Shown: positions 41,629-50,541 of the stretch, one piece after another | How positions within the stretch are numbered: the stretch's first letter is position 1 | Layout: each line of letters opens with the position of its first letter | From: CAYFVU01 sp964594775 | GTDB taxonomy: Bacteria; Spirochaetota; Spirochaetia; DSM-16054; Sediminispirochaetaceae | Direction: 5' to 3' | Assembly: GCA_964594775.1 (NCBI GenBank) | Contig: CAZQNO010000004.1 | Span: 16,556-80,555, forward strand | DNA: 64,000 bases | Made by a program: the position numbers and the translations under genes | Notes under the pieces: model-generated | Seen by the model: only the letters and a program-made list of their open reading frames with translations | Database searches by the model: none | What the model was told of the DNA's origin: nothing

Positions 41629-42078
41629 ATGACGCAGAAGATAGACGAAACGGACCTTGACATAGTTCGGCTCTTGTGGAACGGACGCACTCCCTACGGG
41701 GAGATAGCGGCACAATTGGGCCTGGCCACCAATACGGTGCGCAACCGGGTGAATCAGATGATAGAAAACGGGACCCTTCAGATCATCGGTTTGATTAATC
41801 CCGAAGCCATCGATGGACATCAGTCTGCCTTCATCGGGATCAAGATAATGCCGAAAAAAATGCACTCGGCCCTGCAGGAGATCAATGCCCTGAAAGGTGT
41901 AGTAAGTGCGGTACAGGTAAGCGGACGTTTCGATATCATTGCCCTGGTCATGTTCAACAAAACGTACAGTTTTCGTCATTTTTACGAAAAACATCTGTGC
42001 TACGTAGATGGATTGATAAGTTCGGAAACCTTTTTTGTCTCTCCGGGAGAAGGATTTCAGCTGCGTTACGCACTTTAA
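41629..42078 (+). CDS. Lrp/AsnC-family transcriptional regulator
   Basis: This 149-residue protein has an N-terminal helix-turn-helix (ETDLDIVRLLWNGRTPYGEI, LGLATNTVRNRVNQMIENG) and a C-terminal RAM/effector domain (FIGIKIMPKKMHSALQEI; VSGRFDIIALVMF). These proteins sense amino acids or related metabolites as oligomers. It lies 25 bp before the DUF917 gene and heads the cluster that ends in aldehyde oxidoreductase, so it is the best candidate regulator of that cluster. The inducer is unknown. Confidence 0.92.
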   Translation: MTQKIDETDLDIVRLLWNGRTPYGEIAAQLGLATNTVRNRVNQMIENGTLQIIGLINPEAIDGHQSAFIGIKIMPKKMHSALQEINALKGVVSAVQVSGRFDIIALVMFNKTYSFRHFYEKHLCYVDGLISSETFFVSPGEGFQLRYAL

Positions 42079-42103
42079 CACTTTGTCTTAGGAAGGTAAT
42101 TAG

Positions 42104-43195
42104 ATGCAGAGAATAGGTGAAAAGGATTTAGCGTATATTGCCGTGGGAGCGGCGGTATTAGGTGCAGGCGGCGGGGGTGATCCTCATATGGGAAAGCTCA
42201 TGGCTCGGCAGGCGGTCCTAAAACACGGGCCGGTAGAACTAATCAGCCCGGATGAGCTGGAGGATGAGGATCTGGTGATCCCTTCGGCAATGATGGGCGC
42301 TCCGGCGGTGATGTTGGAGAAACTGCCCAACGGGCGGGAGCCTTCCTTCGCATTCAATGCACTGGAAAAATACCTGGGCAAGAAGGCTCGGGCGGTGATT
42401 TCCATCGAAGAAGGGGGGCTTAATTCCTGCATTCCCATTTATACCGCTGCGGTGCTGGGCCTGCCCTTGGTGGATGCCGACGGGATGGGGAGAGCCTTCC
42501 CGGAACTACAGATGGTATCCTTCGGAGTCGGAGGCGTGGCCTCTACACCGATGCTTCTCTGTGATGAAAAGGGAAACAAGGTGGTAATTGAAGCAGCCGA
42601 TAATACCTGGTCGGAAGTCATCGCCCGCAACATCACCGTGGTGATGGGCCTCTCCTCGATGCTTGCGATCTATCCAATGAACGGCAAACAGGTAAAGGAA
42701 CTGGCGATACGAGGGACTACCACCCTTGCTCATGAGATCGGTACTAAAATTCTCGATTCTGCAAAGAGCAAGACTACCCCTGTTGAGGCCATTTTAAAAG
42801 TTACCAATGGGTTTCGTCTGTTCGACGGAAAGATTACCGATGTGCAGAGAGACCTTACCGGCGGATTTGTGCGGGGAAGAGTCAAGGTAGAGGGTATAGA
42901 GCAAAAGAGGGGAAGACTCTGTACCGTTGATTTCCAAAACGAAAATCTGGTGGCAATGGTCGATGAGAGGCCTGTTGCCATGACCCCTGATCTCATTACC
43001 CTCATCGATCGGGAAAACGGCCTGCCGATTACCACCGAGAACCTCCGATATGGGAGACGGGTATGTATTATCGGCATGCCTTGTGATGAGTTTTGGAGAC
43101 GGCCGGAAGGTATTGCCCATGTGGGGCCTCGCTATTTCGGGTATGACCTCGAGTACCACGCCATTGAGGATTTGGTAAAGGAAGCGCAAAAATGA
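42104..43195 (+). CDS. DUF917-family protein
   Basis: The 363-residue protein fits the DUF917 family. It starts RIGEKDLAYIAVGAAVLGAGGGGDP, then has GLPLVDADGMGRAFPELQM (about 126-144) and TRTTL-like RGTTTLAHEIGTKI (about 204-217), and ends MPCDEFWRRPEGIAHVGPRYFGYD. Members pair with HyuA-type hydantoinase/oxoprolinase subunits, often as separate genes, as here (ATGA overlap with the next gene). The reaction is not known; ring opening of hydantoin-like amides is a reasonable guess. AGGAAGGTAA precedes the ATG. Confidence 0.88.
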   Translation: MQRIGEKDLAYIAVGAAVLGAGGGGDPHMGKLMARQAVLKHGPVELISPDELEDEDLVIPSAMMGAPAVMLEKLPNGREPSFAFNALEKYLGKKARAVISIEEGGLNSCIPIYTAAVLGLPLVDADGMGRAFPELQMVSFGVGGVASTPMLLCDEKGNKVVIEAADNTWSEVIARNITVVMGLSSMLAIYPMNGKQVKELAIRGTTTLAHEIGTKILDSAKSKTTPVEAILKVTNGFRLFDGKITDVQRDLTGGFVRGRVKVEGIEQKRGRLCTVDFQNENLVAMVDERPVAMTPDLITLIDRENGLPITTENLRYGRRVCIIGMPCDEFWRRPEGIAHVGPRYFGYDLEYHAIEDLVKEAQK

Positions 43196-44748
43196 ACTAT
43201 AGACTTGGAATCGATGTAGGAGGGACCAATACGGATGCGGTAATTCTCGATGCACAGGATACCGTAATTGCCTCCTGCAAGGCCGATACGAGCGATCCGG
43301 TGATAGACGGTATACGCAACGCGGTAGCACAGGTGCTTTCTCTGGCACGCATCGACCCTAAGGACATACACGACGCCATGCTGGGCACTACCCATGCAAC
43401 GAACGCCGTTGTGCAGCGAAAAGGTCTGTCTCGAGTCGGGCTTATTCGTCTTTCCGCCCCATCCGGCTTTTCCATTCCTCCGTATATCGAATGGCCGCAG
43501 GATATTCTCACGGTCTTAGAAGCGCGGTATCACATCGTCAAGGGGGGATACGAATACAACGGTACTCCTATTGCCGCCGCAAACCGGGATGAGATATCAC
43601 GGGCACTTGACAACATAGCCGAAGCAGAAATGGAGGCCCTCGCCGTTTCCGGCGTGTTTTCCTTGGTGAATGCCGAACAAGAGCTGCTGGTCGCCGAGCT
43701 CGCAAAAGAACGGGTGGGCAAAGAGTTTCCGGTAACCCTCTCTCACGAAATCGGCGCCATCGGACTTATCGAGAGGGAGAATGCGGCCATATTAAATGCA
43801 TCGATCAGGAAACTCGCCGAAAATGCCTATGGGTCCTTTGAAGATGTATTGAAACAAAACGACATAGATGCCGAGCTCTTCATCACCCAAAACGACGGGA
43901 CCCTCATGGGCATCGAATACGCGAAGCACTATCCCGTATTGACCATCGCATCGGGTCCGACGAACTCGCTGCGGGGAGCGGCATATCTCTCGGGAGAGAG
44001 GGATGCCGTCGTAATTGATGTAGGAGGAACGACCACCGATCTCGGTGTACTGAAGAACGGCTTTCCTCGTGAGTCGGGAAGCGCGGTGGAAATCGGCGGA
44101 ATCCGGACGAACTTTCGTATGCCCGATCTGGTTTCTATCGGTCTCGGCGGGGGATCGGTGGTGAAGGAGGAGGGAGAAGAGCTTTACATCGGACCCGAAT
44201 CGGTCGGGTATCGTATCCGCAGCGAGGCCCTCTGTTTCGGCGGCAAGACCCTCACGGCTACCGATGTTGCGGTTGCGGCGGGGACGGCGAATATTGGAAA
44301 TCCCGAGAAAGTGACCGGCATCACGAGAGAACTCCAGGAGAGGGTTAGGGATAAAATTCGTCTAATGGTCGAGGAGCTGGTCGACAAGATGAAGACCGTT
44401 GCCGGCGATGTGCCTGTGGTGGCCGTCGGCGGGGCTAGTATTCTCATTCCGGAACGGATCGGCGGGGCCTCTCGCGTAATCAAACCCGAACACTACGAGG
44501 TCGCAAATGCGATCGGAGCGGCGATTGCCCAGGTTTCAGGGCAGGTCGACGGTATCTTCGATGTTGCCGGTAAGGGAAGGGATGCGGTGCTGGAGGAAGT
44601 GAAGGAATCAGCGATAGAGAATGCGCGAAAAGCCGGCGCGAAGGAGGAGACGATCGAAATCATGGAAATCGATGAAATTCCACTTACCTATCTGCCGTCG
44701 AATGCGGTGCGTTTCAGGGCTAAGGCAGTTGGAGATCTAAAAAAATAA
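43192..44748 (+). CDS. HyuA-type hydantoinase/oxoprolinase family protein
   Basis: This 518-residue actin-fold ATPase-like protein contains YRLGIDVGGTNTDAVILD (phosphate-1 loop, about 2-19), GTTHATNAVVQRKGLSRVGL (about 66-85), and a second phosphate loop VVIDVGGTTTDLGVL (about 273-287). The longer 5-oxoprolinase and acetone carboxylase relatives have extra domains that are absent, which suits a two-part enzyme with the DUF917 protein. It probably uses ATP to open a cyclic amide. AT position 43192 it overlaps the previous gene by 4 bp. Confidence 0.88.
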   Translation: MNYRLGIDVGGTNTDAVILDAQDTVIASCKADTSDPVIDGIRNAVAQVLSLARIDPKDIHDAMLGTTHATNAVVQRKGLSRVGLIRLSAPSGFSIPPYIEWPQDILTVLEARYHIVKGGYEYNGTPIAAANRDEISRALDNIAEAEMEALAVSGVFSLVNAEQELLVAELAKERVGKEFPVTLSHEIGAIGLIERENAAILNASIRKLAENAYGSFEDVLKQNDIDAELFITQNDGTLMGIEYAKHYPVLTIASGPTNSLRGAAYLSGERDAVVIDVGGTTTDLGVLKNGFPRESGSAVEIGGIRTNFRMPDLVSIGLGGGSVVKEEGEELYIGPESVGYRIRSEALCFGGKTLTATDVAVAAGTANIGNPEKVTGITRELQERVRDKIRLMVEELVDKMKTVAGDVPVVAVGGASILIPERIGGASRVIKPEHYEVANAIGAAIAQVSGQVDGIFDVAGKGRDAVLEEVKESAIENARKAGAKEETIEIMEIDEIPLTYLPSNAVRFRAKAVGDLKK

Positions 44749-44776
44749 TCTATATGTATGAGTAAGGAGGGCCTGG

Positions 44777-45223
44777 ATGAATGTTGAAGTGAAAGAAACG
44801 AAAGAGGGACGAAAGGTTTTGAGGATCGATGAAAGCAAGTGTACGGGATGTATTTCCTGTGTTATCACCTGTTCCTTCGCACATACGCAGCGATTTAGTA
44901 TGAATGCGAAAATCAACATCAAGAAAGACAAACCAGAAGGCATCTGCGAAATCAAGGTCTGCAGGCAATGCGAGGATGCGCCTTGCGTTGATGCCTGTCC
45001 GGTGGCTGCCTTGGAGCGGAACCCTGAAACAGGGCTTGTTATGTTCTTTGCGGAAAATTGCATCGGCTGTAAGCAGTGTAGTGAGGCCTGCCCTTACGAT
45101 GCCGTATTCTTCAATGAAGAAAAGAATCTGATAGAAAAATGCGATCTCTGCGGTGGTGAACCTATGTGCGCAAAAGTGTGCACTACCGGTGCCATAAGCA
45201 TTGAGGGAGGAGAAAACATATAA
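44777..45223 (+). CDS. 4Fe-4S ferredoxin-type protein (electron carrier for aldehyde oxidoreductase)
   Basis: This 148-residue protein has four iron-sulfur motifs of the HycB/CooF/DmsB type: CTGCISCVITC, CRQCEDAPCVDAC, CIGCKQCSEAC and CDLCGGEPMCAKVC. It would carry electrons from the aldehyde oxidoreductase encoded next, whose ATG overlaps its stop (TAATG). A similar ferredoxin-AOR pair is known in many anaerobes. AAGGAGGGCCTGG precedes the ATG. Confidence 0.93.
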   Translation: MNVEVKETKEGRKVLRIDESKCTGCISCVITCSFAHTQRFSMNAKINIKKDKPEGICEIKVCRQCEDAPCVDACPVAALERNPETGLVMFFAENCIGCKQCSEACPYDAVFFNEEKNLIEKCDLCGGEPMCAKVCTTGAISIEGGENI

Positions 45224-47136
45224 TGAACGGATATGCCGGGACAATCTTACATGTCGATTTAACAGAGGAGAAAATTTGGAAGGAAGCACTCGATGAGGAG
45301 TTGATCGAAAAATACCTGGGAGGAAGAGGAATCAACGCACGTCTCTTGTGGGAAAATGTAGATCATCAGACCGAGGCGCTGAGCCCCGACAACGTGTTGA
45401 TCTTCGGCGCCGGTGCTCTGAGCGGAACGGACGCGCCGTGCTCCGGAAGATTGGCGGTGGCTTTCAAGAGCCCCGCAACGAATGCGTATTTTAAGGCAAG
45501 CGGAGGGGGCTATGTCGCAAACGAGCTCAAGTACGCCGGTTACGACCATGTGGTGATCTACGGCAGGGCGAAAAGGCCGATGTACCTCTATATCTCTAAG
45601 GGAAAGGTTGAGCTGCGCGATGCAAATGCCTTATGGGGAAAGACGGTGACCGAAAGCGACGCCGCCTTGAAGAAGGAGCTAAAAACGCCGCGTCTGGAAA
45701 CTCTGCTCATCGGTCCGGCAGGGGAAAACTTGGTGAAGTTTTCGGCGATAATGTCCTCTTGGGGATCGGCCCTCGGCAGGGGCGGCGGCGGTGCCGTCAT
45801 GGGTTCAAAAAATTTAAAGGCGATCGCCGTGTTTGGAGAGGGGGCCCTGGATGTAGCCGATCCGAAACGATTCGGTAAGCTGTCCTTGACGGCGAGAGAT
45901 CTCTTGCGAAACGACGGTTTTGCACAGATTCTCTCGGCCTTCGGTACGGCCGGCTTTGTGGAAGGGGTAAACGATGCGGGAATATTGCCGAGTTACAATT
46001 TTACTAAATCAAAGGTGGAGAACGCCGAGAACTTCAGCGGACAGGCTTTGGCCTCGAGAGGCTATCTAAAGGGGAGAAGCGGCTGTGCAAGCTGTGCGAT
46101 CCACTGCCATCGGTATAGCACGGTGGATGAAGGGCCCTACGCCGGTACCAAGACCCTTGGGCCGGAGTATGAGACAATCTCCTCTTTTGGCAACGGTCCT
46201 GGTCTCGACAACCTTGAAGCAATTATTAAGGCGGGACAGCTCTGCAACGATTACGGATTGGATTCAATTTCTGCCGGATCTGCAATCCAGTGGCTTATCG
46301 AGTCGGTGGAACGAGAAGTATTGAAGAAAGAGGATGTCGACGGTCTCGATCTATGCTGGGGAGCGGAGAAAGAGGTGCTCCTGCTCATCGAGAAGATTGC
46401 CTATCGTGAGGGAATCGGTGATATGCTTGCCGAAGGCACCAAATATGCTTCGGAAAAAAGCGGCGGGGATTCTTACAAGTGGGCGGTTCAGGCACGGGGC
46501 TTGGAACAATCGAGATGTGAGACAAGAGGCTCGATGGCCTATGCACTGGCTTTCTGCGTTAATCCCAGGGGGCCCGACCATTTACACACCGAGTGTATCG
46601 CCGAGTCCGGAATGTATCCCGAGGCGGCCAAGTTGATAGAGCGTATCACGGGAGATGTGAAATATGCCAACCCGACCCTTACGGAAAAACGGGCGGAAAT
46701 CGTCAGATGGCATGAAGACAATTACACCCTCGCCGATGCCTTGGGTTTTTGCGCATTCGTGAATACCGCGGCAAACATCATTTTAGAGAAGGAAATGACC
46801 GAGCTGTACAATGCGGCGAGCGGAAGAAACCTCAGCATCGAAGAGGCTCTAGAGGCGGGAAGGAGAATTCTTACCCTCGAGAGGTGTTTCAACATCAGAG
46901 AGGGCTTATCGAGAAAGGATGATATGCTTCCGTATAGAATTACGCACACGTCGCTCGGTAATGCAGAAAAGAGCACGAACTCTCCGGAGATCTTAAATGC
47001 CATGCTCGATGAGTATTATGCGATGCACGAATGGGATGCCGAAACCGGCTTTCCTCGCAAAGAGACGCTGATAAAGCTCGGACTCGAAGATGTGGCCGAA
47101 AAATTGGAGGAGCGGGTTTATGCCGAGACTCTCTAA
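45223..47136 (+). CDS. Aldehyde:ferredoxin oxidoreductase family protein (tungsten-type)
   Basis: This 637-residue protein matches AOR in length and motifs. It has YAGTILHVDLTEEKIW at the start, KYLGGRGINARLLWE, the pterin-binding GGGGAVMGSKNLKAIAV (about 187-203), the 4Fe-4S ligands CASCAIHC (Cys288, 291, 295) with a fourth cysteine at 510 (DALGFCAF), and GPEYET. AOR enzymes oxidise aldehydes to acids with tungstopterin and ferredoxin. Its substrate here might be an aldehyde from the DUF917/HyuA pathway. No obvious terminator lies directly downstream on this strand. Confidence 0.93.
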   Translation: MNGYAGTILHVDLTEEKIWKEALDEELIEKYLGGRGINARLLWENVDHQTEALSPDNVLIFGAGALSGTDAPCSGRLAVAFKSPATNAYFKASGGGYVANELKYAGYDHVVIYGRAKRPMYLYISKGKVELRDANALWGKTVTESDAALKKELKTPRLETLLIGPAGENLVKFSAIMSSWGSALGRGGGGAVMGSKNLKAIAVFGEGALDVADPKRFGKLSLTARDLLRNDGFAQILSAFGTAGFVEGVNDAGILPSYNFTKSKVENAENFSGQALASRGYLKGRSGCASCAIHCHRYSTVDEGPYAGTKTLGPEYETISSFGNGPGLDNLEAIIKAGQLCNDYGLDSISAGSAIQWLIESVEREVLKKEDVDGLDLCWGAEKEVLLLIEKIAYREGIGDMLAEGTKYASEKSGGDSYKWAVQARGLEQSRCETRGSMAYALAFCVNPRGPDHLHTECIAESGMYPEAAKLIERITGDVKYANPTLTEKRAEIVRWHEDNYTLADALGFCAFVNTAANIILEKEMTELYNAASGRNLSIEEALEAGRRILTLERCFNIREGLSRKDDMLPYRITHTSLGNAEKSTNSPEILNAMLDEYYAMHEWDAETGFPRKETLIKLGLEDVAEKLEERVYAETL

Positions 47137-47179
47137 GAGCAGGGGTAATGAGTAACTCGTTGGGAGTGAGAAATTAGTG

Positions 47180-47204
47180 AAAAAGGCCCGCCTCGCGGCG
47201 GGCC
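47180..47204 (-). terminator. Rho-independent terminator for the AzgA-type permease gene
   Basis: GGCCCGCC (47185-47192) and GGCGGGCC (47197-47204) pair around TCGC. On the minus strand the hairpin is followed by a run of T (47184-47180), so it terminates transcription coming from the permease. It could also slow the convergent AOR transcript. The permease stop is about 70 bp away. Confidence 0.8.
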
Positions 47205-47271
47205 GATGTAAGTACGTGCTTGATGTGTAAGCAGCACGCCCTCACAAGCGGCGGCACAGGCTCTGGTCTGT

Positions 47272-48558
47272 TTATCCGATAATAAATTTCAATAAGAAAA
47301 ACACTCCTACGATATAAGCCGTTACCGTCACCTCTCTCGACCTGCCGGAAGAGAGTTTCAGCAGGATGTAGCCGAGCATCCCGAACATGATCCCGTCGGC
47401 GATGCTGTAGGCGAGGGGCATGATGATGATGGTGAGAAAGGCGGGGATCGCTTCGGTGTAGTCCTCGAAGTCGATGTCCCTAACCGGCGTCATCATGAAG
47501 AGTCCCACGAAAATGAGGGCCGGGGCGGTGGCGGCGGCGGGAATCATCAGAAAGAGAGGGCTGATGAAGAGGGCTAAGAGAAAGAGGACCGCCGTGGTCG
47601 CCGCCGTCAGACCGGTACGCCCGCCTTCGACGACTCCGGAGGCGCTCTCCACATAGGTGGTGACGGTGCTGGTGCCGAGGACCGCTCCTACGGTGGTGCC
47701 GACGGCGTCGGCGAAGAGGGCCTTCTTCGCCTTCGGCAGCCTGCCGTTCTTGTCGAGGAAGCCGGCCTTGTTGGATACGCCGATGAGAGTGCCCACCGTG
47801 TCGAACATATCGACGAAGAGAAAGGTAAAGAGAATGATCAGCATGTCGAAGGTGAAGATCTGGGTAAAATCGAATTTGGCGAAGACCGGGGCAATAGAGG
47901 GCGGTGCCCAGCTGCCGGTGGGTGCGGAGGTAATGCCCATAGGAAAGCCGATTATGGTGCTGATAACGATTCCGATCAGCAGCGCCCCCTTGATCCGGAA
48001 GATGAAAAGGATGCCGGTGATCAAGAGCCCCAAAACGGAAAGCAAGGCGGTGCCGGAGGAGACGTTGCCGAGGATGACGAGGTTGTTCTCGTGATTGACG
48101 ATGATGCCGGCCTTTTGAAGGCCGATGAAGGCGATAAAGAGTCCTATACCGACGGAGATGGACCGTTTTACGTTTGTCGGAATGCAGTTGACGATGGCTT
48201 CGCGTATGTTGAGGAAGGTGAGGATGAGAAAAATCAGCCCTTCGAGAAAAACGGCGGTGAGGGCGAACTGCCAGGAGTAGCCCATCGTCAACACGATGGT
48301 CGTGGCGAAAAAGGCGTTCAGCCCCATGCCGGGAGCAAGAGCGAAGGGATAGTTTGCCGTAAAGGCCATAACGAAGGTCGCGATAGCAGCCGAGAGAGCG
48401 GTTGCGGTAAAGACGCCGCCGATGTCCATGCCGGTACTAGAGAGAATCAGGGGGTTTACGGCGAGGATATAGGCCATCGTCAGAAAGGTCGTGAGTCCGG
48501 AGAAAACTTCGGTTTTTATGCGGGTATTGTGGGCCTTCAGGTGAAAGAGTTTTTCCAT
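47272..48558 (-). CDS. AzgA-type purine permease (NCS2/NAT superfamily)
   Basis: This 428-residue, 12-14 segment membrane protein starts with the AzgA/GhxP/PbuG pattern (TRIKTEVFSGLTTFLTMAYIL; VNPLILSSTGMD). It has ALAPGMGLNAFFATTIVL (about 86-103), the conserved FLFVDMFDTVGTLIGVSN segment (about 250-267), and VGTTVGAVLGTSTVTTYVESASG (shown in parts). Relatives import adenine, guanine or hypoxanthine with protons. It fits the purine-degrading genes nearby. A promoter lies just upstream (48597-48625) and a terminator just downstream, so it is probably a single-gene unit. Confidence 0.93.
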   Translation of the reverse strand: MEKLFHLKAHNTRIKTEVFSGLTTFLTMAYILAVNPLILSSTGMDIGGVFTATALSAAIATFVMAFTANYPFALAPGMGLNAFFATTIVLTMGYSWQFALTAVFLEGLIFLILTFLNIREAIVNCIPTNVKRSISVGIGLFIAFIGLQKAGIIVNHENNLVILGNVSSGTALLSVLGLLITGILFIFRIKGALLIGIVISTIIGFPMGITSAPTGSWAPPSIAPVFAKFDFTQIFTFDMLIILFTFLFVDMFDTVGTLIGVSNKAGFLDKNGRLPKAKKALFADAVGTTVGAVLGTSTVTTYVESASGVVEGGRTGLTAATTAVLFLLALFISPLFLMIPAAATAPALIFVGLFMMTPVRDIDFEDYTEAIPAFLTIIIMPLAYSIADGIMFGMLGYILLKLSSGRSREVTVTAYIVGVFFLLKFIIG

Positions 48559-48596
48559 TGTCTTCTCCCCTCAATCAAAGTCGTTAAAGTTTACCG

Positions 48597-48625
48597 ATTG
48601 TACTCTCGAACGAAACGACTCACAA
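48597..48625 (-). promoter_or_regulatory. Sigma70-type promoter of the purine permease gene
   Basis: On the minus strand TTGTGA (48625-48620) and TACAAT (48602-48597) are 17 bp apart, 39 bp before the ATG at 48558. GAGGGGAGAAGACA precedes the start codon. I looked for purine-riboswitch features in the short leader and found none. Confidence 0.6.
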
Positions 48626-48683
48626 GGGGGGCGGAAAATGAAAACACAACAAAAATTGAATGAAAATCGCCGCAGCCATCTGC

Positions 48684-49541
48684 TTATACCACCACGATCC
48701 GGCCCCCCATCCGCAGGACCCGCATCGGGGTATCGTAGAGTCCGCTGAGCCGTTCGCTGTTCAAAATGTCATCGGTATCTCCCGAAGCGGCGACCCGGCC
48801 TTTTTTTAAGAGGATTGTATGGGAAGCAAGCTCCGCCGCCAAACCGGGATCGTGGGTGGTCAACAGAAGGGTCTTTCCCCCTTCGCGCAAATGGAGGAGG
48901 AGGTCGATGATCCGCCGCCGCTTAGCCGGGTCGAGCCGGCTCGTCGGCTCATCGAGGATGAGGATGCGGGGCTGCTGAACGAGGGCCCGGGCGATGAGGA
49001 GAAGCTGGTGCTCGCCTCCGGAAAGGGTGCTCACCGAACGGCGGCTGAGATGGGGCAGGCCCACCGTTTCCAAGGCGTGAGCAACGATTTCCAAGTCCTC
49101 CTCGCCGGGAAGCTCGAGCTGACGGAGATAGGGGGTCCTTCCCAGCAGGAGATACTCCGTTGCCGAATAGGAGAATCTTACCCGTTCGTCCTGCGGTACC
49201 AGGCTCATCCAGCTGCCCAGTTCCCGGCGGCGGTATTGCTCCATGGGACGGCCGGCGAGGCAGATTTCCCCCTTCTGCGGCTGCCTCCACGAGAGACAGA
49301 TGTCGAGGAGGGTGGATTTTCCCGCGCCGTTCGGTCCGAGGACGGCGGTGCTCGTCTCGGCGGCGAGGTCGATATTTACCCCGTCGAGGGCGGGTGCGGC
49401 GGCCCGGGGATAGCGAAAACTCACCCCCCTGAGGGAGAGGATGGCGAAATCTCCGGCCTTTATCCCGGCGGGTTTCGCCGGGGGACCCCCGGCGGCGGCA
49501 GTACTCTCTGCCGCTTTCCCAGACTCATCGGCCCTCTGCAT
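48684..49541 (-). CDS. FecE/MolC-type ABC transporter ATPase
   Basis: The 285-residue ATPase has Walker A GPNGAGKST, signature LSGGEHQLLLIARAL, Walker B ILILDEPTSRLD and switch LLTTHDP. This pattern belongs to the iron-siderophore/B12/molybdate uptake group. The N-terminal ~28 residues are an unusual Ala/Gly/Pro-rich extension encoded by palindromic DNA (49464-49494). It overlaps the permease gene by 17 bp. Substrate is not readable from the ATPase; the neighbouring Mo/W enzymes suggest an oxyanion. Confidence 0.9.
   Translation of the reverse strand: MQRADESGKAAESTAAAGGPPAKPAGIKAGDFAILSLRGVSFRYPRAAAPALDGVNIDLAAETSTAVLGPNGAGKSTLLDICLSWRQPQKGEICLAGRPMEQYRRRELGSWMSLVPQDERVRFSYSATEYLLLGRTPYLRQLELPGEEDLEIVAHALETVGLPHLSRRSVSTLSGGEHQLLLIARALVQQPRILILDEPTSRLDPAKRRRIIDLLLHLREGGKTLLLTTHDPGLAAELASHTILLKKGRVAASGDTDDILNSERLSGLYDTPMRVLRMGGRIVVV
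49464..49494. repeat. Overlapping GC palindromes in the ATPase N-terminal extension
   Basis: CCCGGCG (49464-49470) pairs with CGCCGGG (49476-49482) around GGTTT. CGCCGGGGG (49476-49484) pairs with CCCCCGGCG (49486-49494) around one base. Together they cover most of the variable N-terminal extension of the ATPase, before its first family residues. Confidence 0.5.
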
Positions 49542-50541
49542 GGGAAGCCCTCCGGAAGAATCGTTGGGAGAGAAGGAAGAGAAAGGCGGCAGCCCCCAAA
49601 AAACTGGTGAGCACGCCGAGAGGAATCTCCCCCTCCATCAGACTGCGGGAGGCGGTGTCGCAGAGCACGACGAATATGCCTCCCAGAAGCATGGATGCGG
49701 GGAGAGAAAAGCGGGAGTCGGCACAGAGCAGGCGGCGGGCAATGTGAGGAATGATGAGACCCACCCAGCCGACGATGCCGCTTATGGAAACAGAGGCGGC
49801 GGTCAGGGCGGTGGCGGAAATCAGGAGAAGCAGCCGCTCCCTGGCCGGCGCCATACCGAGGGAGAATGCGGTGCGGTCGTCGATGGAAAGAAGATTGAGG
49901 CGCCAGCGAAAGAGAAAGAGAATGAGCGAAGCGGCGAGGAAGACGGGGAGAATCGAGAAGATCTGCCGCCACGAGCTGCCCCACAAGCCCCCCAGGAGCC
50001 AAAAGGTGATCTCCGGCAGCTCGCTCATGGGGTCGGCGGTGAATTTGAGGATGCCGACACCGGAGGAGAAGAGGGCGCTCACGGCTATTCCTGCGAGGAT
50101 GAGCCGGAGGATCCAGCCGCCGAAATGAAAGCGCCGGGCGAAAAAGTAAGAGACCGCCAGGCCCGCCAGCGCAAAGAGCGCCGCAGAGGCCTGAACGAGC
50201 CAAAGAGAGGGACCTATAATCACTATTGCGAGGGAGGCGCCGAAGGCGGCTCCTTGGCTGACGCCGAGGAAGCCCGGCTCAACCAGAGGATTGGAAAAGA
50301 TCATCTGAAACACATTACCCGCCGCTCCCAGACTCATCCCGATCATCACGGCAGCCAAGACCCGGGGCAGTCTCAGGTGAAGCAGCAGGCTTCGTGCCAT
50401 GGGATCGTTCCAGAGGAGACCGGGCGGGCTGAGGCCGGGCCGCGGGTACCTGCCGGTCAGCAGAGCCAATAGGAGAATGAGGAGCAGACAGGCCGCCGCC
50501 GTGAATAATTGACGTCTATACCGCAGTGCCTCAGAATTCAG
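49525..50541 (-). CDS. FecCD-family ABC transporter permease
   Basis: FecCD/BtuC/MolB-type permease with about nine or ten hydrophobic segments and the motifs RLPRVLAAVMIGMSLGAAG, NPLVEPGFLGVSQGAAFGA and GIVGWVGLIIPHIARRL. The start is uncertain. The first membrane helix (LFTAAACLLLILLLALLTG) lies upstream of the only common start codon (TTG 50469), and no ATG or GTG precedes it in frame. A CTG at 50541, overlapping the end of the binding-protein gene, would supply it and give 338 residues, the usual family length. I used that position; 50469 is the alternative. Substrate as discussed for the other two subunits. Confidence 0.85.
   Translation of the reverse strand: MNSEALRYRRQLFTAAACLLLILLLALLTGRYPRPGLSPPGLLWNDPMARSLLLHLRLPRVLAAVMIGMSLGAAGNVFQMIFSNPLVEPGFLGVSQGAAFGASLAIVIIGPSLWLVQASAALFALAGLAVSYFFARRFHFGGWILRLILAGIAVSALFSSGVGILKFTADPMSELPEITFWLLGGLWGSSWRQIFSILPVFLAASLILFLFRWRLNLLSIDDRTAFSLGMAPARERLLLLISATALTAASVSISGIVGWVGLIIPHIARRLLCADSRFSLPASMLLGGIFVVLCDTASRSLMEGEIPLGVLTSFLGAAAFLFLLSQRFFRRASHAEGR

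Noticed and set aside
48559..48683. Purine riboswitch upstream of the AzgA-type permease
   Set aside because: The leader after the predicted promoter is only about 35 nt and lacks the conserved loops and three-way junction.
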